NCBI RefSeq assembly: GCF_021347895.1
Contig: NC_067135.1
Location: 24,315,847-24,379,846 of the forward strand
Direction: 5' to 3'
Source: Acanthochromis polyacanthus
Lineage: Eukaryota > Chordata > Actinopteri > Pomacentridae
Length of the DNA stretch: 64,000 nt
Position 1 is the first letter of the stretch. Each line of letters opens with the position of its first letter. The notes beneath the pieces are model-generated. The model ran no database searches. It saw only the letters and a program-made list of their open reading frames with translations, and was not told the DNA's origin. Position numbers and translations under genes: made by a program. This document shows, piece by piece, positions 36,045 to 47,827 of the stretch.

Positions 36045-37049
36045 TCAGTATTGATTTACAGTTGTAGACACAGTGTATCCTGGATTTGGGAAACCCAACT
36101 GTTGTTGCTGTTGTGGCTGCCACTGTTGTTGCTGTTGTGGCTGCCACTGTTGTTGCTGTTGTGGCTGCCACTGTTGTTGCTGCTGTTGCTGCCACTGTTG
36201 TTGCTGTTCTTCTCCAGAAGGCAACTTCAGGATTAAAGCGCACAGCAATCCATCAAAAATGAGGTGAAAGTTTGTGAAAACCTCAACATTCGCATAAGCA
36301 AATTCATAATTCACAAAGTCGTGCTTGTAGACTGCGGTGTAAATGAGGCACTGAACAATGAAAGTGGGGACGTAGACAACCAGGAAGTTGCACATGGCAA
36401 CAACTATGATCAGTTTCTTCAGCGTGGCAGTGGACGGGGACGAGGTAGGAGCTCTAGATGTTGCAATGACGGACAGAGCAAACAGAAACATGAAAGCAGC
36501 CAGAATGAATGTGGCCGCTTTGGTGGCATACAGAAAAAGTGGAATTAAAATGCCAATCAGTAGACCAATCAAGAAGTAGATACTGCGAACCCTGGTGACA
36601 GTCAGTGACTGATGACACAGATGATAGATGGACAACGAGGCGTTAGCAAGATGAATAATCACTATAAACCACCTGGACAGGAACCATGCGATTTCAACGT
36701 AGACACAGTTGATTATGTAGGAGCAGGACAATGTAACCATTGCAGCTCCCAAGATTACTGCCACGATCAGATTAACGGCATCAAAGAAGAGCAGAGTCAT
36801 CAGAGAGTTGTGGACGAGTTGAACACTCATGAGTTGGCTTTCCCGGAAGGTGAAGGACAGGACGCAGGATCTTCTAAAAAGGCTAAGATTGCTGCGATGG
36901 TACCAGAAGGCCCAGATGATGATGAGGAGGCCCAGCAGGGAGCTTCCCATCAGGAATCCTCCTGCCAGGTATGGGTTTCTGACAACACCCGCTGATCTGG
37001 GCACTGCTGTCTCCAGAATCGATTCCAAATTGCTGGAGCTGGACTCCAT
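36045..37049 (-). CDS. Seven-transmembrane receptor-like protein, member 3, with glutamine-rich tail
   Basis: At 334 residues this is the longest member. Predicted spans are at about 27-49, 77-107, 122-144, 156-176, 178-197, 212-237 and 248-276. Loop-1 cysteines C109 and C115 are present. TM3 ends in SIYHLCHQSLTV, in the place of a DRY box, and TM7 holds FTNFHLIFDGLL, in the place of NPxxY. From about 281 a tail of glutamine with regular tryptophan and Trp-Gln-Pro units (WQPQQQQQ, three in a row) extends to about 319, followed by LGFPNPGYTVSTTVNQY. The tail comes from expansion of a 24-base repeat. The acceptor is at 37077-37078 and the first exon at 41186. Function unknown; the low-complexity cytosolic tail could contact partners, but nothing in the sequence shows that. 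Confidence 0.78.
   Translation of the reverse strand: MESSSSNLESILETAVPRSAGVVRNPYLAGGFLMGSSLLGLLIIIWAFWYHRSNLSLFRRSCVLSFTFRESQLMSVQLVHNSLMTLLFFDAVNLIVAVILGAAMVTLSCSYIINCVYVEIAWFLSRWFIVIIHLANASLSIYHLCHQSLTVTRVRSIYFLIGLLIGILIPLFLYATKAATFILAAFMFLFALSVIATSRAPTSSPSTATLKKLIIVVAMCNFLVVYVPTFIVQCLIYTAVYKHDFVNYEFAYANVEVFTNFHLIFDGLLCALILKLPSGEEQQQQWQQQQQQQWQPQQQQQWQPQQQQQWQPQQQQQLGFPNPGYTVSTTVNQY
36101..36206 (-). repeat. 24-bp tandem repeat coding the glutamine tail
   Basis: On the plus strand the unit is TGTTGTTGCTGTTGTGGCTG plus CCAC, repeated about four times with one degenerate copy. It is in frame with gene 3 and encodes the WQPQQQQQ units. Genes 1, 2 and 4 have only one short equivalent. Confidence 0.85.
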
Positions 37050-37129
37050 GATGTGTTGGTCTCAGTTGTCGAGATGCTGGAGGATGGAGAAAAAACACAA
37101 TTTTAAACACCAGCTACAAAATACAGAGC

Positions 37130-39650
37130 AGTGAAAAAGTATTTCTTCTAGTGTTGCATATTTCTCACATTTAAATGGTCCAGATCACCAAACTTATATT
37201 TACTGAATATTAGGCAGTGATAACCCACAAACCTGTATCACTCTGTGAAAAAGTAATTGCCTCCCTGAACCCAATAACTGATTTGGCAGCAACAACTGCA
37301 GTCAAATGTTTGTTCCAGTTTGTGATCAGTCTTTTCCATCACCATGGAGGAATTCTGCTCCACTCTTCTCTGCAGAATAGTTTGAATTCAGTCACATTAG
37401 ATGGTTTTAGATCATGAACTGTTCTTTTAAGGTCTTGTCACAGAATCAACATTTAGTTCTTTCTGAGCCACTCAGGGGTGGACTTGCTGGTGGTCTTTGG
37501 GTCTTTGTCTTGCTGCATAAACCATTAGTGTTGAGCTTTAGGTCATGGACTGATGGTGGATGTTCTCCAGGAGGATTTTCTGATAGAGAGCAGAATTCAT
37601 GGCTCCATCAGTGATGACAAGTCGTCCAGGTCCTCCAACCATCACACTACCACCACCATGTTTCACTGCTGGTATCATGTTCTTCTTGTGGAATGCAGTA
37701 TTAGCTTCACACCAGATGGAACAGACCCATGTCTTCCAGAAATTCCACAGGATGTGATCCTAAAGTCCTGGAGCTCATCCAGATATTTTTCGGTAAATGC
37801 CAGATGAACCTTTCTGTTCTTTTTGGTCAGTAGTGGTTTGATCCTTCCAACTCTCCCATGGATCCATTTCCTTCAGAGTCTTCCTTATTGTATAAAGGGG
37901 GCTCACAGTATTCTATGATGGGACCAATATTATTCACTTTGTACATGCTCCCCTTTGGCAATATTATTTGGACGCTCTGCATAAATTTCTCATGTTATTC
38001 ACATGACACCCAGTTTTGTCTATGAAACCAATCAGTCAGTCAAACTCCAGGCATGTCTTGTCATGACTTACAATTTTTTTTCATTTAAATTCATACAAAA
38101 CTGAGTTAATTTTATTTGGCCCTAAACACCCTATAAACACACTATACAACCAGACAGTTACTCTCGATGCCATTGTCTTAGAAGTGAAGACAATGGCATC
38201 TAGAGCAACTAAAACCTTTGAGTTATTTTTGATCAGGATGTGTCGTTCAACGTACATATAAAGAAGTTTGTGGGATAACTTTCTTTCATCTGTGTAATAT
38301 TGTAAAAATCAGGAACATCTTGTCTTAGAGTGATGCTGAGAAACTAGTCAAAGCATTTATAAATTCTAGGCTGGAATATTTTAATTCCTTACTATCAGGA
38401 TGTCCCAATAATTCTCAAAAACCTCCAGCTGATACAAAATGCTGCATCCAGACTTCTAACAGGAACCAGGAAGAGAAATCATATTTCTCCTGTATTAGTG
38501 TCTCTTCTTTGGGTCCCTGTAAAATCCAGGCTAGAATTTAAAATCCTGCTTCTGGTAAATTAAACTCTTAATGACCAAGCTCTGTCTTACCTTAAAGACT
38601 TTATTGTACCAAATCATCCTAACAGAGCCCTTCACTCTCAGACTGATGGTTTACTTGTGGTTCCCAGAGTTTCCAGAAGCAGAATGGGAGGCAGATCCTT
38701 CAGTTTTCAGCTCCTGTGTTGTGGAATCACCTCACAGTTTGGGTTCTGGAGGTAGAAACCTTTTCTACTTTTAGATAAGGGTTAAAACTTTCTTATTTAA
38801 TAAAGGTTATAGTTTGAGCTGATGAGGATCACCTGAGCTGTCCCTCAGTCATGCTGCTATAGATTTAGACTGCCGGCGGATTCCCATGCTGCACTGGGCT
38901 CCACAATCTCACCAACCGGTCAGTGCAGATGGCCACCTTTCCTGAGCCTGGTTCTGTCAGAGGTTTTATTTTCCTGCTTTCCTATCCCATTTTTTTTTCT
39001 GCTCCTTCCCACCATCTCAGAGGAAATCCAAAGGCAACTTTGGATTGTCTCTGTTCTTTGTTTATAATTCATAAGATCTTTACCTCACAATAGTAAGAGC
39101 TTTGAGATGCCATATGTTGTGAATCTGCCCTATATGAATACAGTTGATTTGAATCGCGTAGATGGACCTTAACTGAGGCCAGTGAGGTCTGCAGGTCTTT
39201 AGATGTTCCTCTGGGTTCTTCTGTGACCTCCTGGATTAGATGTCGATGTTCTTGGAGAAATGTTGGTGGTTGGTCCACTCCTGGGAAGGTTCTCCACTGT
39301 TCCATGTTTCTCCATTTGTGGATAATGTCTCTCACTGTGGTTCTCTGGAGTCCCAGAGCCTCAGCAATGGCTTTGGAACCCTCCAGACTGATGAATGTCA
39401 ATGACTTTGTTCCTCATCTGTTCTTGAATCTCTTCAGAACGTGGCATCATGTGCTGCTTTTTCAGAGCCTTTATCTACTTCACAATGAAGACAGGTTCTA
39501 TTTAGTGATGTTTAGGTTCAACAAGCCTGGCAGTAATCATATGCGAGTGTGGATGGAGAAACTGAACCCAACTGATGAATGAATTTGGTCATTTGGTAGA
39601 TAAGGGGGCAATTACTTTTTCACACGGAGCAAGATGATCTGGACAGCATT
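37130..39650 (-). mobile_element. Tc1-like transposon remnant in intron of gene 3
   Basis: In reverse orientation it matches 59650-61630. Pieces at 37130-37890 and 39161-39640 are contiguous in the reference copy and are split here by an L2 LINE. The minus-strand frame 39069-39401 carries KAIAEALGLQRTTVRDIIHK, the DNA-binding region. The catalytic core is broken, and the remnant cannot code for an enzyme. Confidence 0.75.
37890..39160 (+). mobile_element. Degenerate L2-like LINE nested in Tc1 remnant
   Basis: The plus strand is a decayed relative of the element at 14618-16679 (shared phrases include TTGGCAATATTATTTGGA and CAGGAACATCTTGTCTTAGAG). It is full of stops and ends in CCTATATGAATACAGTTGA. 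The flanks rejoin into Tc1 sequence. Confidence 0.7.
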
Positions 39651-40830
39651 TTTCCTTCAATAAATAAAATGATGATTTTAAAAACTTCATTTTGTGTTTT
39701 CTTGATTTGTTTGTCTCATATCAAAATTAGTTTGATCTGTAACATTTAAATGTGACAAATTTGCAAAAATAGAAGATTTCTGTTGGGGTGGAGGTGCTTC
39801 TTTCTCACACAGCTGTCTTTATCACACATCACCTTTGTGCTGGATGTTTTTTTTTTTGCCCCCTCTCAATTTCTCATAAAAAGCCATAAAACAGATTAGT
39901 GTTCATTTGAGATCTGCTCTATCAACACACCTACACCCACAAAATTTACAGGCATGTTTCCGTACACTGGTTTGTAACACTGTAGCAAAATATCCTTGGA
40001 GGTTTTATGCTGAAACATTTCAACGTGACAAATATGCCAAAATAGAAGGTTTCTATAGGAGGGCAAATACTTTTACACTCCACATATCTGAAATTTTAAC
40101 TTGAATTTCTGTGTTAATTGATTTAAAACACAATTCAGGTTGTAGTCGATGAATTAAATTGGCTCAATAACTTGATTCCAAGTCAGAGAAACCTTAAAAA
40201 CCTGTGCTGATGCTGATAATTATGAAATCATTTATAGTGCAGCTAATTCCCTTCACTCAGTGTAGTAATTACTGTAGAAGTTTTCATATCTCAACTATCC
40301 TGATTGAAACTGTTGCATTCATTGAGTCTTGAATCTCAATTTGAAATTGTCCCTTTAAACTGGTTTGCTAATGTCATTCCTAGTGCAAAAAACTACTTTA
40401 CCATCTGACACCATGATGTTTGTTTAACCTTTTCAGTTTTCTTTGACAAAGATCACAGAAAGCAGTAAGTGTATATATATATATATATATATATATAAAA
40501 AGACTGTGTTTTAACATCCTGCATTTGCATCAAGTAAACAGGAACATTGGAAAAAATATTCCTTAAAGTCGACTTTCCTTAAAATTAAGAGTATTGGAGA
40601 GGAATCACAAGACTTTAAGAGCTCAAATTTCAGCCTTTGGCTTGAGTATCACTTTCTATGTCAATTTGGATAAACTTAATTTAGTAATTCTTTGGAAATG
40701 GTTGGAAAAAAATGTGTTTTTTCCAGCGTGTCACATTCAGTTCTGATCCTTTTAAACTTAAGCAGCTCATTAAACCAACTACTTAAATTGAGAATTGATC
40801 CTTCAAAAAAAAACTGGCATTTATAGTAAC
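39651..40830 (+). repeat. Proximal (intronic) repeat arm of unit 3
   Basis: Inverted partner of 34586-35560. Includes GCAAAAATAGAAGATTTCTG near 39762, CAGCTAATTCCCTTCACTCAG near 40240 and a (TA)n microsatellite at 40471-40497. Confidence 0.65.
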
Positions 40831-41185
40831 TTCAATAAGAAAAGAAGTCATTACAGAAACAGACCTTTAACAGTGAAGTTTTTTGATCAGATGCTGCAAT
40901 TTCTCCTTAAAACCCAGAAAACTGACATCAATCTGCAGCTAAACATTCAGATATTCAACACATTTTGTACTTTTGCTCATCTGACTTCTCTTCTACAACT
41001 TTAAAGATGTTTTTATCTCTAATCCAGTTGCTTTTTCCAGTAATCACAGAGTAAATGAAGATGTTTACACTTAACAGTTGACAAAACTAAAGTCATTATT
41101 TCAAACTCTCATCTGCTCATTATTAATCATCAGTGGTGTTGAATAGCTACTAAAAACATTATAAACACTCAAAATTGTGTCTTAC

Positions 41186-41245
41186 TTGATGTGGAGATCG
41201 TTGAGGCTGTTTGCTGGTGAAGGAAGCGACTGAAGGACTTTGTCT
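41186..41245 (-). other. Putative non-coding first exon and splice donor, gene 3
   Basis: The minus strand reads CCACATCAA|GTAAGACAC with the donor at 41185-41184, and a TATA-like CATAAATG at 41258-41265. Unlike units 1 and 2 there is one promoter segment, not two. It would splice over about 4.1 kb to 37077. Confidence 0.5.
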
Positions 41246-41269
41246 CTTTGGATGAACATTTATGGCTGT

Positions 41270-41815
41270 AAAGCTGATTGCATAACCATGAACCAATGAT
41301 TTATGCACATGTTATCTTTTATTTCCTTTGTATCACCAGACAAAGCTTGACCTCATTTCTTTCTTGATATTAGACCAAATCAAGCAGGATTTTACTTTTG
41401 ATTGCATCTGTTAATGTGAAAGATTTTTTTTTTCTGTTTAAACCGCTGCTGCTTGAACTGAATCCATCTTTTGCTTCCTCTATGACATGAATTAAAGATG
41501 TGCCGGTGAAAAAACAACCCAAAAGTCACTTCTTCATTTACTGAACCTCCTCCACACCCATCAACTCAAAATGTAGAACAGGTTTTATGATGGAATCACA
41601 TGAAACAATCGAATATGTTTATTGTTTGGAAAGCTTCAATAAAACTCTGACCTAAAATTAACCCGGTGACGCTGCACTTTCAATAAGATTACAAGCGACT
41701 TATCAAAATCTGTATGATGTAAATCAAATAGTCTTGATAGTTTCACAGTTCAAATTTAATATCCGACTGAACAAAGGTTAAAATTACGACCAAATAAAAC
41801 TCCCTCTATCTATAC
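41270..41815. other. Upstream flank of unit 3
   Basis: The first part (41280-41600) is homologous to the distal part of the duplication block of units 1 and 2 (for example ATTAAAGATGTGCCGGTGAA versus 4694). After 41600 the sequence is unique to this unit and shows no frame or motif. Confidence 0.4.
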
Positions 41816-42685
41816 ACCAATCAGGCATCACATTATGACCACTTGCCTAATATTGTGTTGATGCCTGGACTCCACTAGACTCCTGAAGGTGTTCTGTGGT
41901 ATCTGACACCAAGATGTTAGCAGCAGATCCTTTAACTCCTGCAAGTTGTGAGGTTTGGCCTCCATGGATCAGACTTGTTTGTCCTCCACATCCCACAGAT
42001 CCTGGATTGGATTGAGATCTGGGGAATTTGGAGGCCAAGTCAACACCTCAAACTGGTTATTGTGCTCCTCAAACCATTCCTGAACCATTTTTGCTTTGTG
42101 GCATGGTGCATTATCCTGCTGAAAGAGATCACAGCCATCAGGGAATATAGTTTCCCTGAAAGGGTGTACATGGTCTGCAACAATTCTTAGGTAGGTGGTA
42201 CGTGTCAAAGTAACATCCACATGGATGGCAGGACCCAAAGTTTCCCAGCAGAACATTCCCCAAAGCATCACCCTGCCTCCACCTGCTGGCCTTCTTCCCA
42301 TAGTGCATCCTGGTGCCATGTGTTCTCCAGGTAAGCGACACACCCAGACATCCACATGATGTAAAAGAAAACTTGATCCATCAGACCAGGACACCTTCTT
42401 CCATTGCTCCATGGTCCAGTTCTGGTGTCCATGTTGGTCTTTCAGTGGTGCACAAGGGTCACCATGGACACCCTGACTGGTCTGTCTATACAGCTCCATA
42501 CACAAACTGTGTATTCTGACGCCTTTCTATCAGAATCATTAACTTCTTCAGCAGTCTGACCAGCAGTATCTGGTCTATCGGACCGGACCACATGGCCAGC
42601 CTTCCTCCTCATGTGCATCAATGATCGTTGGCCGCCCATGACCCTGTTCGCTGATTCACCACTGCTCCTTCTTTGGGCCACTTTT
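41815..42685 (-). mobile_element. Second Tc1-like family, degraded transposon
   Basis: This family is distinct from the element at 18342. The minus strand encodes most of a transposase, and a fragment of the same family is at 10740-11050. The left border near CAATCAGGCATCACATTATG is approximate. Confidence 0.65.
41969..42505 (-). pseudogene. Tc1-like transposase, degraded
   Basis: The 178-residue frame covers the catalytic half. It has SWSDGSSFLLHHVDVWV (first Asp region), FQQDNAPCHKAKMVQEW (second Asp) and SPDLNPIQDLWDV, where the third catalytic Glu is replaced (NPIQD instead of NPIE). The N-terminal DNA-binding part lies in another frame (42442-42681). With the changed Glu and the split frames it is expected to be inactive. 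Confidence 0.7.
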
Positions 42686-42689
42686 TATT

Positions 42690-42862
42690 TAGTTTTCTTT
42701 AAAATTTTAGCCTTTATCGTACAGACAGTAGAGAGGAGACATGAAATGTGGGGAGAATCAGGGAAGGACCATGAGCCAGAATTGAACCATGGCCGCTGCA
42801 TCAACGACTATAGCCCCTTTTTATGAGTCGCCCTCTCAACCAGTTGAGCTATCTGGGTACCC
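42690..42862 (-). repeat. tRNA-derived SINE
   Basis: The minus strand opens GGTACCCAGATAGCTCAACT, with an A-box-like TAGCTCAACTGG and a B-box-like GGTTCAATTCTGGC, and ends with a poorly preserved body. It is the left-hand member of an inverted pair with 57047-57254. Confidence 0.7.
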
Positions 42863-44068
42863 ACTTGTACCACTTGATAGATCCTGACCACTGCAGACCA
42901 GAAACATCCCACAAAAGCTGCAGTTCTGGAGATGCTCTGATCCAGTGGTCTCATCAAACTGGCTCAAATTCTTACACATGTTCATTTTTCCTGCTTCTAG
43001 CATCAACTTTGAGGACAAAATGTTCACTTGCTGCCTGATATATCCAACCCACTAACAGGAGCCATGATGAAAAGATGATCAGTGTTATTCACTTCACCTC
43101 TCAGTGTTTATGTTAATAATGAAGCATCAGCATGTCGGGTTTATACACAGATAAATGTGAGAGGTTGCCGCATGATTCATGGGAAGGGAAAGTTCAGATA
43201 CAAAAACATGTTGTAATTTTTCTAAAAATATTTTCTCTGATCTGTCTATTTTGATCGAGATTCTAACACCTCCCTGACATCTGACAGGTGTTTTATAAGA
43301 TGGTAAAAAGTTGGGAAAAAAAATACCTTTATCTTTGATAGTATGTTGTACGTTAAAAGCTTGTTGTGTAAAATCTTCATCTTCAGAGCAACTAAAACTG
43401 TCAGATAAATGCAGGAAAGTTAGCTTTAAGATCCGGTTTTCCCAACGTTTCTGTTTGCTTTATGCAAATCCAAAAAGCTAAAAAGAAATTTTGTGCATTT
43501 ATACTTGGGGTTTTCTGTGATCTTAAAGAAAATTGAAAAGGTCAAAGAGCTTCATGGTGTCAGACACTAAGGGAGCATTTTTTTTACACTTTCACCAAAA
43601 TTGGCAAACCAGTTAAAAGTGACAATTTCTAGATGAGATTCAAGATTCAAAACAATGAATGCAACAGTTTGCATCAGTGTAGTTGAGTTATGAAAACTTC
43701 TACAGTAATTACTACACTGAGTGAAGGGAATAAGCTGCACTACTTTAAATGACTGAATACTTGACAGCATCAGCACAGGTTTACAACGTTTTTATAACGT
43801 GGAATCAAGTTAAGGCAATTTAATGAATTTACTACAACTCAGAATGGGATTTAAATCAATTAACACAGATTTGAGTTTAAATTAATTGGTGCTTGGAAAA
43901 AGTATTTGCGCACCTCCAGAAATCTTCTATTTTTGCCTGTTTGTTCCTCTTAAATGTTTCAGATCCTTCAAGCTAATTTTAATATAATACAAAGAAAGCC
44001 AAGGAAGCACAAAATGCAGTTTTCAAATGACTGATTGATTTAATTTATTGAAAGAAACATGTTACACT
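42863..44068 (-). repeat. Left arm of gene-less palindromic unit
   Basis: Same arm as in units 1-3. It ends inside a Tc1-type terminus at 44068, where a hAT element begins. No receptor-like gene follows. The right arm is scattered over 47828-57046 by insertions. Confidence 0.7.
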
Positions 44069-46450
44069 CAGTGGCGGCTGGGGAATTTTTCTCTTGGGGG
44101 CCGCATTTAATTTACCAAACCAAGTAGCAGAGTCGGCAACACCAGAATACAAGAATTGATGTAAATTATGTTCACAGCCATTTGATGTGCTATTACTATG
44201 CAGCACTATGAGGGTACACCTAAGCACTACTGCTAAGTCAGATAGACAATTAAATGCATGTAAATGTTGCCAGCTAGTGAATTTGAATTTATCTCCCCAG
44301 TGTTTGATATGACTTGCTCCAGATAAGCTGTAATTGGTACACAAACCCTTAAACTCTCCTTTTCTATAATTAAACAAATTAAGAATGTATAAATATGCAA
44401 ATCTATTTTTTACTTCAAAAGTAAAAAAAAAAAAGAAACAATTCATTTTTCCAGCTTCAAAGAGTGCCAAGTGCTTCTTCTGTCCAGCAAAATCTTTGGA
44501 ACAACATATTTATATTTACATACTCAAATAAACAAAAACAAATCCATACCTGTGAAACCAACAAACATTGGACATTTTGTTAAAAAAAAACCCTAACTAT
44601 AAGGCTTAAAGCAGACAGTGCTTCTGTGAGCTAACTTTTACATTAACAATGAGAAAGCAGCAAATCTGCATATTTAAGATCAAAGCAATAAACATTTGTC
44701 ACTCTGACTGAAAACAAAAACACTGAAACCATTAGGCATTATACTATGTATAACTGTGCATGTGACAAATAAAAACTATCTTATCTTAGGCTTTGAGCCC
44801 AAAGTGCTTCTGTCAACTAACATTAAATATTTACAATGAAAACAAAGAAAAACAGGAATTCCTCAGATTTCAGAACATATGAAAATCAACAGGCTTTCAG
44901 TCTAAAGTGCCACTTGTGTCAACTAACATTTCTATTTACATTATTAAATGACAAAAAAGTAAATCCTCCCATTTTAGAGATTAAAGCCAGCACCTCTACA
45001 TCTGTGTTATTTTTTGTATGCAAGTTTTGCTCTTCTGTCTTTGAGACATGCACATTTCTCAATGACTCTATGGTTACAATCTGGGGTCTCCCTGACAAGT
45101 TTCTTTTCCACAGAGAGCATGGCCAGTGCATAAAGACGATCCTGCCACATCGTGTTCCTGAGGAAGGTCTTGATTCTTTTTAGTGTTGAGAAGCACCTCT
45201 CAGATCCAGCTGTCGTCATTGGAGTCGTGATGAGGATCTTCAGGAGAGACACAGTCTGAGAAGGTGTCCTGAAGATTGTTGCTCACGAAGAGCTGGTACA
45301 GAGCCACAGCACCATTGCAACTCCTGAACTCTGTGTTGCTGAAGATGAGCGACAGTTCAGTTTTCAGCTTGCCATTGTTCAGCAATGGATAGGCCTCCAT
45401 GGTGGTGTTGAGCGCTTCTTCAGGGAACTGGCTGTCGTACTCCTGGAATCTGTCTCCTTGAAGCAGTGTAGCACTGATTAGGAGTTTGGTGAAGGCAAAC
45501 CTCTCTTTTTCATGGCCCAGGATTGTGTCACAAACCTATAAAGAAAGACACACATTACATCACACAGAACCTACATAAAAGTGTCTTGTCCAATTGTTCA
45601 CATAACAGCTTACTATGATTATAACACTGTAAAAGACCATACAACACACTCAGGCCATGTCCATATTATTGAATCTTATTTGGAAAATGTTTATCTACAA
45701 CAGAATAGCATATACTTTATTGGAGGTTTGGGAATATGGTTGTGGACACCCTCATGTCCCTCTTTAATTTACCAGCTTTCAAACATGTTACTTTACAGAG
45801 GAAAATAACAGACTTCAGCCTTGAATACCAGTGTTAATTCAACACAGATAATCAATTATTGTTGCTGACATATGTGTATGCTCTAGCAGCTGTTGTGCAG
45901 TTGAATTCTGTGTTTCATAAACGCCCTGCTATCTACATGTGGCAGTTTGTTCAGCAGGTTTATCAGCGCTACATGGAGCCATGTTGTTCAGATTGCTACG
46001 GCCAGGAGGAACCACTGCCAGTTGATATTAGATTTATTTATGAAGCTGTGTGTCCTGATGAGTGGTGAGAAAAGTTTTGATTGTTCAGGTCACCACTCAT
46101 CAACTTCAGGGAGAGACGACGTCCACATATATATAGAAAGGAATAACAACAGGAAGGACACCAGTCACAGACATATGGTAGGATACTAAGTTACCAGAGC
46201 CTCAGCTTTGATCTCACCTCTGTAGCTATCCTCTGTAGTTCATCTGGTCCCAGTGTGCGGCGCTTCTTGGCCACCTGCTGCTGAGGCACACAGCTGTGAT
46301 GTTCTTCACTGACAGTAGGGAGGGAGTCTCTGAGCAGCCCCAGAAGAGAAAAAAATTCAACTTTAGTTGCCAGGAAACAGAAGGAAATTAAGCACATTAA
46401 GTATCATAAATAATGACTTATTATGGTTAACATTAATCAGAAGTTTTTTT
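44069..46450 (-). mobile_element. hAT transposon relic (CAGTGGCGGCTGG family)
   Basis: The left terminus CAGTGGCGGCTGGGG is preceded by a candidate duplication, GTTACACT (44061-44068). The right terminus was not found, so the end coordinate is where recognisable transposase sequence stops. It carries a transposase gene with introns on the minus strand. The non-autonomous element at 6272 has the same terminus. Confidence 0.65.
45007..46340 (-). pseudogene. hAT transposase, two recognisable exons, frameshifted
   Basis: The downstream exon (45007-45536) begins after an acceptor TTTATAG and encodes VCDTILGHEKERFAFTKLLI, then AYPLLNNGKLKTELSLIF, then, after a frameshift at about 45245-45252, the C-terminal dimerisation region TTAGSERCFSTLKRIKTFL. 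The upstream exon (46219 to about 46325) encodes KKRRTLGPDELQRIATE, followed by a donor GTGAGATC. Joining the two exons keeps the frame. The TTAGSERCFS block is typical of fish hAT proteins of the zinc-finger-MYM/DUF4371 type. The frameshift and the absent N-terminal zinc-finger part mean no functional enzyme. Confidence 0.7.
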
Positions 46451-46554
46451 TAATACAGTCATGTGATGCGCACATGACTGAGTTTTTCATTTCACACAAA
46501 TTATCCACAAATAAATAATGATGGAAACAAAATCAATCATTGTTACTCATCATT

Positions 46555-47125
46555 AACACATTACACTTTTTGAAGGTAGTCACCTTTAACAAGTAACATT
46601 TCAAAAAGAACAAAACATACATAACACTACCATTGGAATGACGACTAATACTTGTATCCCAATTTAAAGTACTGAAAAGCAAAAAAGTGTAATGCCCTTT
46701 TTGTGTCACAAGGTCTATTTCAGAGCCATACCTGTAGATATCATGACATGTTGACACCCATTTGCAATGCATACATGTAATTATAACATACACATACATA
46801 TTACATGTACTAACTTGAATTCAGGGAGCTCTGGAGTAGTTCATGGTTGATTAATTTAAAAATACTACAATAATGTTGAATTTTACAGTATCAGAGCAGT
46901 GGGATTAAACATGTTAAATTTAATTGTACAATGTCATGTTACAAGCAAAATACCCTATACCTAAGTTATAACTCAGGTATACCTAAGTTATACCATTACA
47001 CTTTTTTAAGGTAGTCACCTTTAACAACTAACATTTCAAAAAGAACAAAACATACATAATACTACCATTGGAATGACTACTAATACTTGTATCCCAATTT
47101 AAAGTACTGAAAAGCAAAAAACGAT
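46555..47125. repeat. Direct repeat pair of about 135 bp
   Basis: 46555-46690 and 46988-47120 are near-identical (both contain TTTCAAAAAGAACAAAACAT and ATACTTGTATCCCAATTTAA) and are separated by about 300 bases. They lie in gene-free DNA right of the hAT relic. Confidence 0.75.
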
Positions 47126-47827
47126 TTTGACATCACCCATGCCATTTTGAGTAAGAATATCTCAGTAACTACAAATATAACCCTGCTGCTTTTTTGTACA
47201 GTGATAGAAGACAGATAGAACTGTCTTGTAGAAAAATTTGGGGTCTCTGGTACCTGTCCCACACTGAGATTTTTGCCCCTCAAAATAGCCAATTAAAAAT
47301 CTCGTCCAACTTTGGGAGCTCATATTTTCCAAACTGAGGTACCTAGAAAGCTCCAGTTTGCTAAATTATCACACAAGTTTGTGTAGAATGGAACCCAGGG
47401 GTGTTAGAACACTTCTGTGCAGTATTTCTAGTACTTTTAAGGTCCCAAACTCCACTCGTGAGTAGGTGTCTCTTAATTTTTTAGCATTTTTAGCAAGCCC
47501 CCAGGTGTTTCCCTACAGAGTGTAGGGAAACACCTGGGGATGTTTGTGGGGCACTAGCTACATGCAGAGGCCTTGTTTACCAACTCACAGCTCTCTGGTA
47601 TGTGTAGAGGCTGAGAAATAACCACTGAAAGATGCAAAAAACGCAGGCCAGGCTTTTTATAGCCCAAATTCTGAAAATTTCAGACCCCCACAACTCAGAA
47701 ACTATTTGAGCTACAGGCCTACAATTTTGCATAGAAAGTACTTTTGTGACTATCTAATGGCATACAAATTTAGGACTAATTTGAAAATGGTGCAGCAACA
47801 CCTCCAAGGAAGATCTGGTCATTTCAC
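47125..47827. other. Gene-free sequence with perfect hairpin
   Basis: No coding motif. It ends CATTTCACCTGGAATGACCC, which may be a transposon terminus, then Tc1-type sequence resumes at 47828. The notable object is the hairpin at 47499-47539. Confidence 0.4.
47499..47539. other. Perfect 19-bp hairpin with 3-nt loop
   Basis: CCCCAGGTGTTTCCCTACA, loop GAG, then TGTAGGGAAACACCTGGGG. Complementarity is complete. It could be a recent tip of a foldback or cruciform, or a structured RNA; nothing else points to a function. Confidence 0.85.

Noticed and set aside
36073..36267. Very cysteine-rich plus-strand frame resembling a metallothionein-like protein
   Set aside because: It is the antisense of the glutamine repeat in gene 3; TTG/CTG repeats read as Cys on the other strand.
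45859..46068. 69-codon plus-strand frame with regular amino-acid composition
   Set aside because: It lies between exons of the hAT transposase on the other strand, with no motif. I could not exclude a small insertion, but there is nothing to support a gene.
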